Shown in pieces: positions 62,654 through 64,000 of a stretch of 64,000 nt of DNA. Under the pieces are notes generated by a model, which saw only the letters and a program-made list of their open reading frames with translations, had not been told where the DNA came from and ran no database searches. This DNA comes from DATMFV01 sp035555975 (GTDB lineage: Bacteria; Verrucomicrobiota; Verrucomicrobiia; Chthoniobacterales; Chthoniobacteraceae), in NCBI GenBank assembly GCA_035555975.1, contig DATMFV010000093.1, forward strand, positions 1-64,000, given 5' to 3'. Made by a program: the position numbers and the translations under genes. Numbering within the stretch: the first letter of the stretch is position 1; each line of letters starts with the position of its first letter.

Positions 62654-64000
62654 TTAGAAGGAGACCCGGAAACCGCCGTTCACGCTGTGCGAATCGTAGT
62701 TGGTACGACCGAGTTCGCCAGTGTAGTAGGCGTAGACCGAGACGGCCGGGTTGATTTCAACCGAAGCGCCAGCGTCGAGGAGGAGGCTGTCGCGGCCGAT
62801 GTCCGGTCCGTCAACGCGGAAGAGGCGATCAGCACCGGCGAAGCGAGCTTCGATCGACGGGGTCGAATCGAGGTATTCGTGCTTCCACTGGGCGCGGACT
62901 TCCGGGCGGATGATCACGCTGCCGGTATCCCAGGCGTAGGAAGCCTTGAGACCCACGGTGGAGCGGAACGATTCCTGGTGCTGCTTGCGGAAGTTGAGGT
63001 TCGCAACCGAACCGCGTTCTTCGAAGCTGCCGATCCCGATGTAGGTGTACTGTGCCGAAGCAACAGGCCCGATGGTCAGGCCCCCGACGTGGACGTCGTA
63101 GCCGAGACCGAGGAGGGCGTTGAATTCGCCACCGTCGAAGTCGCCACGAGCCTGGTTGGTGCCAATGGTCGTGCGGTTCGTGCGGTAGGAGTTGTAACCA
63201 CCACCGACAGCGGCGTTCACGAAGAAGCCGTTGCTGAAGAACGAACCGTAGACACCGCCGCGACCGCCATCAACACGGACACGTCCGTTGTTGTCCCAGT
63301 CGGAAGAGGTGTGGGTGTAACCACCGTTGATACCGACCACGAAGTTTTCGCTCACGCGGTAGTCAGCACCGAGGGTGAAGCCAGCCGATTCGAAGCTCTG
63401 CCCCTGTGAATTCTGGGTGGTTTCGATGTCAGCCCATTCGCCGTGACCGGTGATGAAGAAGCCCCAGCGGCTCTGTTCGATGACCGGAGCAACGACTTCC
63501 TTCGAAACGATGCTCTTGCCATCCCAACCGGCGAGGGTCAGGCCTTCCTGCGTGTTCGCAACCGGAGCGCCATCGTAGTTGATGGTGCCCTGGGAGTTGG
63601 TCATCGCAAAACCGTTGGCGCTGAAGCCATAGGCACCGGCGCGGACGTCTTCGAGGCGGCGTTCGAGGTGAACGTTCTGGATCTGCGAGGTGGCAAACCC
63701 GATGTTGTACACCGAGGTCAGAGCTTCCGGTGAGAGAAGGCTCAGGAGTTCAGGAACGTTCTTCTTGTTGGTGTAGTTGAGGTAGGTGAAGACCTCGTCG
63801 ATCTGATTGCGCTTGGCAGCGGCGTCGAGAGCCGAAGCGACCTGGCGCTGGTTGTGGGTCAGACCTTCCAGGCTGGCGAACTTGTCCTGGTGGACCACGA
63901 GCTGAACGGCGTCGGCGGTGTAGCGGACGTCGTAGTGGAGCATCGTGTTGGAACGCAGGCCGTAGACTTCGTCAAACGCGCCGTTAACGCCGTTGACGGT
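62654..64000 (-). CDS. Autotransporter outer-membrane beta-barrel protein (partial; 5' end outside window)
   Basis: The 448 visible residues are the C-terminal part of a larger protein; the frame stays open to the window edge with 'TVNGVNGAFDEVYGLRSN'. From about residue 180 the pattern is a classical autotransporter barrel: 'WGFFITGHGEWADIETTQNS', 'GADYRVSENFVVGINGGYTH', 'YNSYRTNRTTIGTNQARGDF', ending in 'HSVNGGFRVSF' with the terminal Phe used in outer-membrane insertion. The N-terminal passenger is not visible. Its terminator is at 62570-62605. Confidence 0.9.
   Translation of the reverse strand, partial: TVNGVNGAFDEVYGLRSNTMLHYDVRYTADAVQLVVHQDKFASLEGLTHNQRQVASALDAAAKRNQIDEVFTYLNYTNKKNVPELLSLLSPEALTSVYNIGFATSQIQNVHLERRLEDVRAGAYGFSANGFAMTNSQGTINYDGAPVANTQEGLTLAGWDGKSIVSKEVVAPVIEQSRWGFFITGHGEWADIETTQNSQGQSFESAGFTLGADYRVSENFVVGINGGYTHTSSDWDNNGRVRVDGGRGGVYGSFFSNGFFVNAAVGGGYNSYRTNRTTIGTNQARGDFDGGEFNALLGLGYDVHVGGLTIGPVASAQYTYIGIGSFEERGSVANLNFRKQHQESFRSTVGLKASYAWDTGSVIIRPEVRAQWKHEYLDSTPSIEARFAGADRLFRVDGPDIGRDSLLLDAGASVEINPAVSVYAYYTGELGRTNYDSHSVNGGFRVSF

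Overview
The window is GC-rich bacterial DNA, most likely from a member of Verrucomicrobiota. The lineage is inferred from gene content: several PEP-CTERM proteins, prepilin-like proteins ending near a DGHV motif, GntR-type helix-turn-helix domains fused to LacI-like sensor domains, DUF5069 and DUF3276 proteins, and many genes without a Shine-Dalgarno sequence. No tRNA, rRNA, CRISPR array, prophage or complete insertion sequence was recognised.

Layout, left to right. 1-342 is an array of palindromic repeats. 559-6896 (minus) is a seven-gene Mrp/Mnh cation/proton antiporter operon (A to G), split between B and C by a second hairpin array. 7339-11798 (minus) holds the pseudopilin and inner-membrane part of a type II secretion system (gspHIJKLM). 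11979-17657 (minus) is cassette A: regulator, PEP-CTERM protein, prepilin-like protein, small exported protein, secreted glycosidase-like protein. 17758-19047 is a CapA-like protein. 19102-23599 is a putative acid-sugar catabolic operon (DapA-like lyase, SDR, enolase-superfamily dehydratase) with a divergent regulator; a 164-bp MITE-like element sits at its 3' end. 23644-30476 is cassette B: GH20-like enzyme, large secreted glycosidase-like protein, prepilin-like protein, LamG-like PEP-CTERM protein, divergent regulator.

30473-44582 is mostly housekeeping: PolX, PBP2, PIG-L deacetylase, AraC regulator with divergent PhyH dioxygenase, DnaJ-like chaperone, sugar-type ABC permease and ATPase, TrpS, DUF3276 protein, an exported repeat protein, FKBP isomerase and a VOC protein. 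44932-51745 is a complete F-type ATP synthase operon (atpBEFHAGDC) closed by a strong terminator. 52001-60863 contains an Asp-box sialidase-like protein and cassette C: amidohydrolase, Gfo/Idh oxidoreductase, DUF4838 lipoprotein, prepilin-like protein, PEP-CTERM repeat protein, divergent AraC regulator. The end holds an FMN reductase, a DUF5069 protein, a third hairpin array and the C-terminal part of an autotransporter that runs off the window.

The most interesting theme is a modular architecture seen three times: regulator, PEP-CTERM surface protein, prepilin-like protein, then secreted or catabolic carbohydrate enzymes, always in that order and nearly without gaps. Each cassette would deliver one exosortase substrate, one prepilin-peptidase substrate and one hydrolase under a dedicated sensor, with a type II secretion locus beside cassette A. 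The second theme is a family of intergenic hairpins whose stems change sequence from copy to copy but stay self-complementary.
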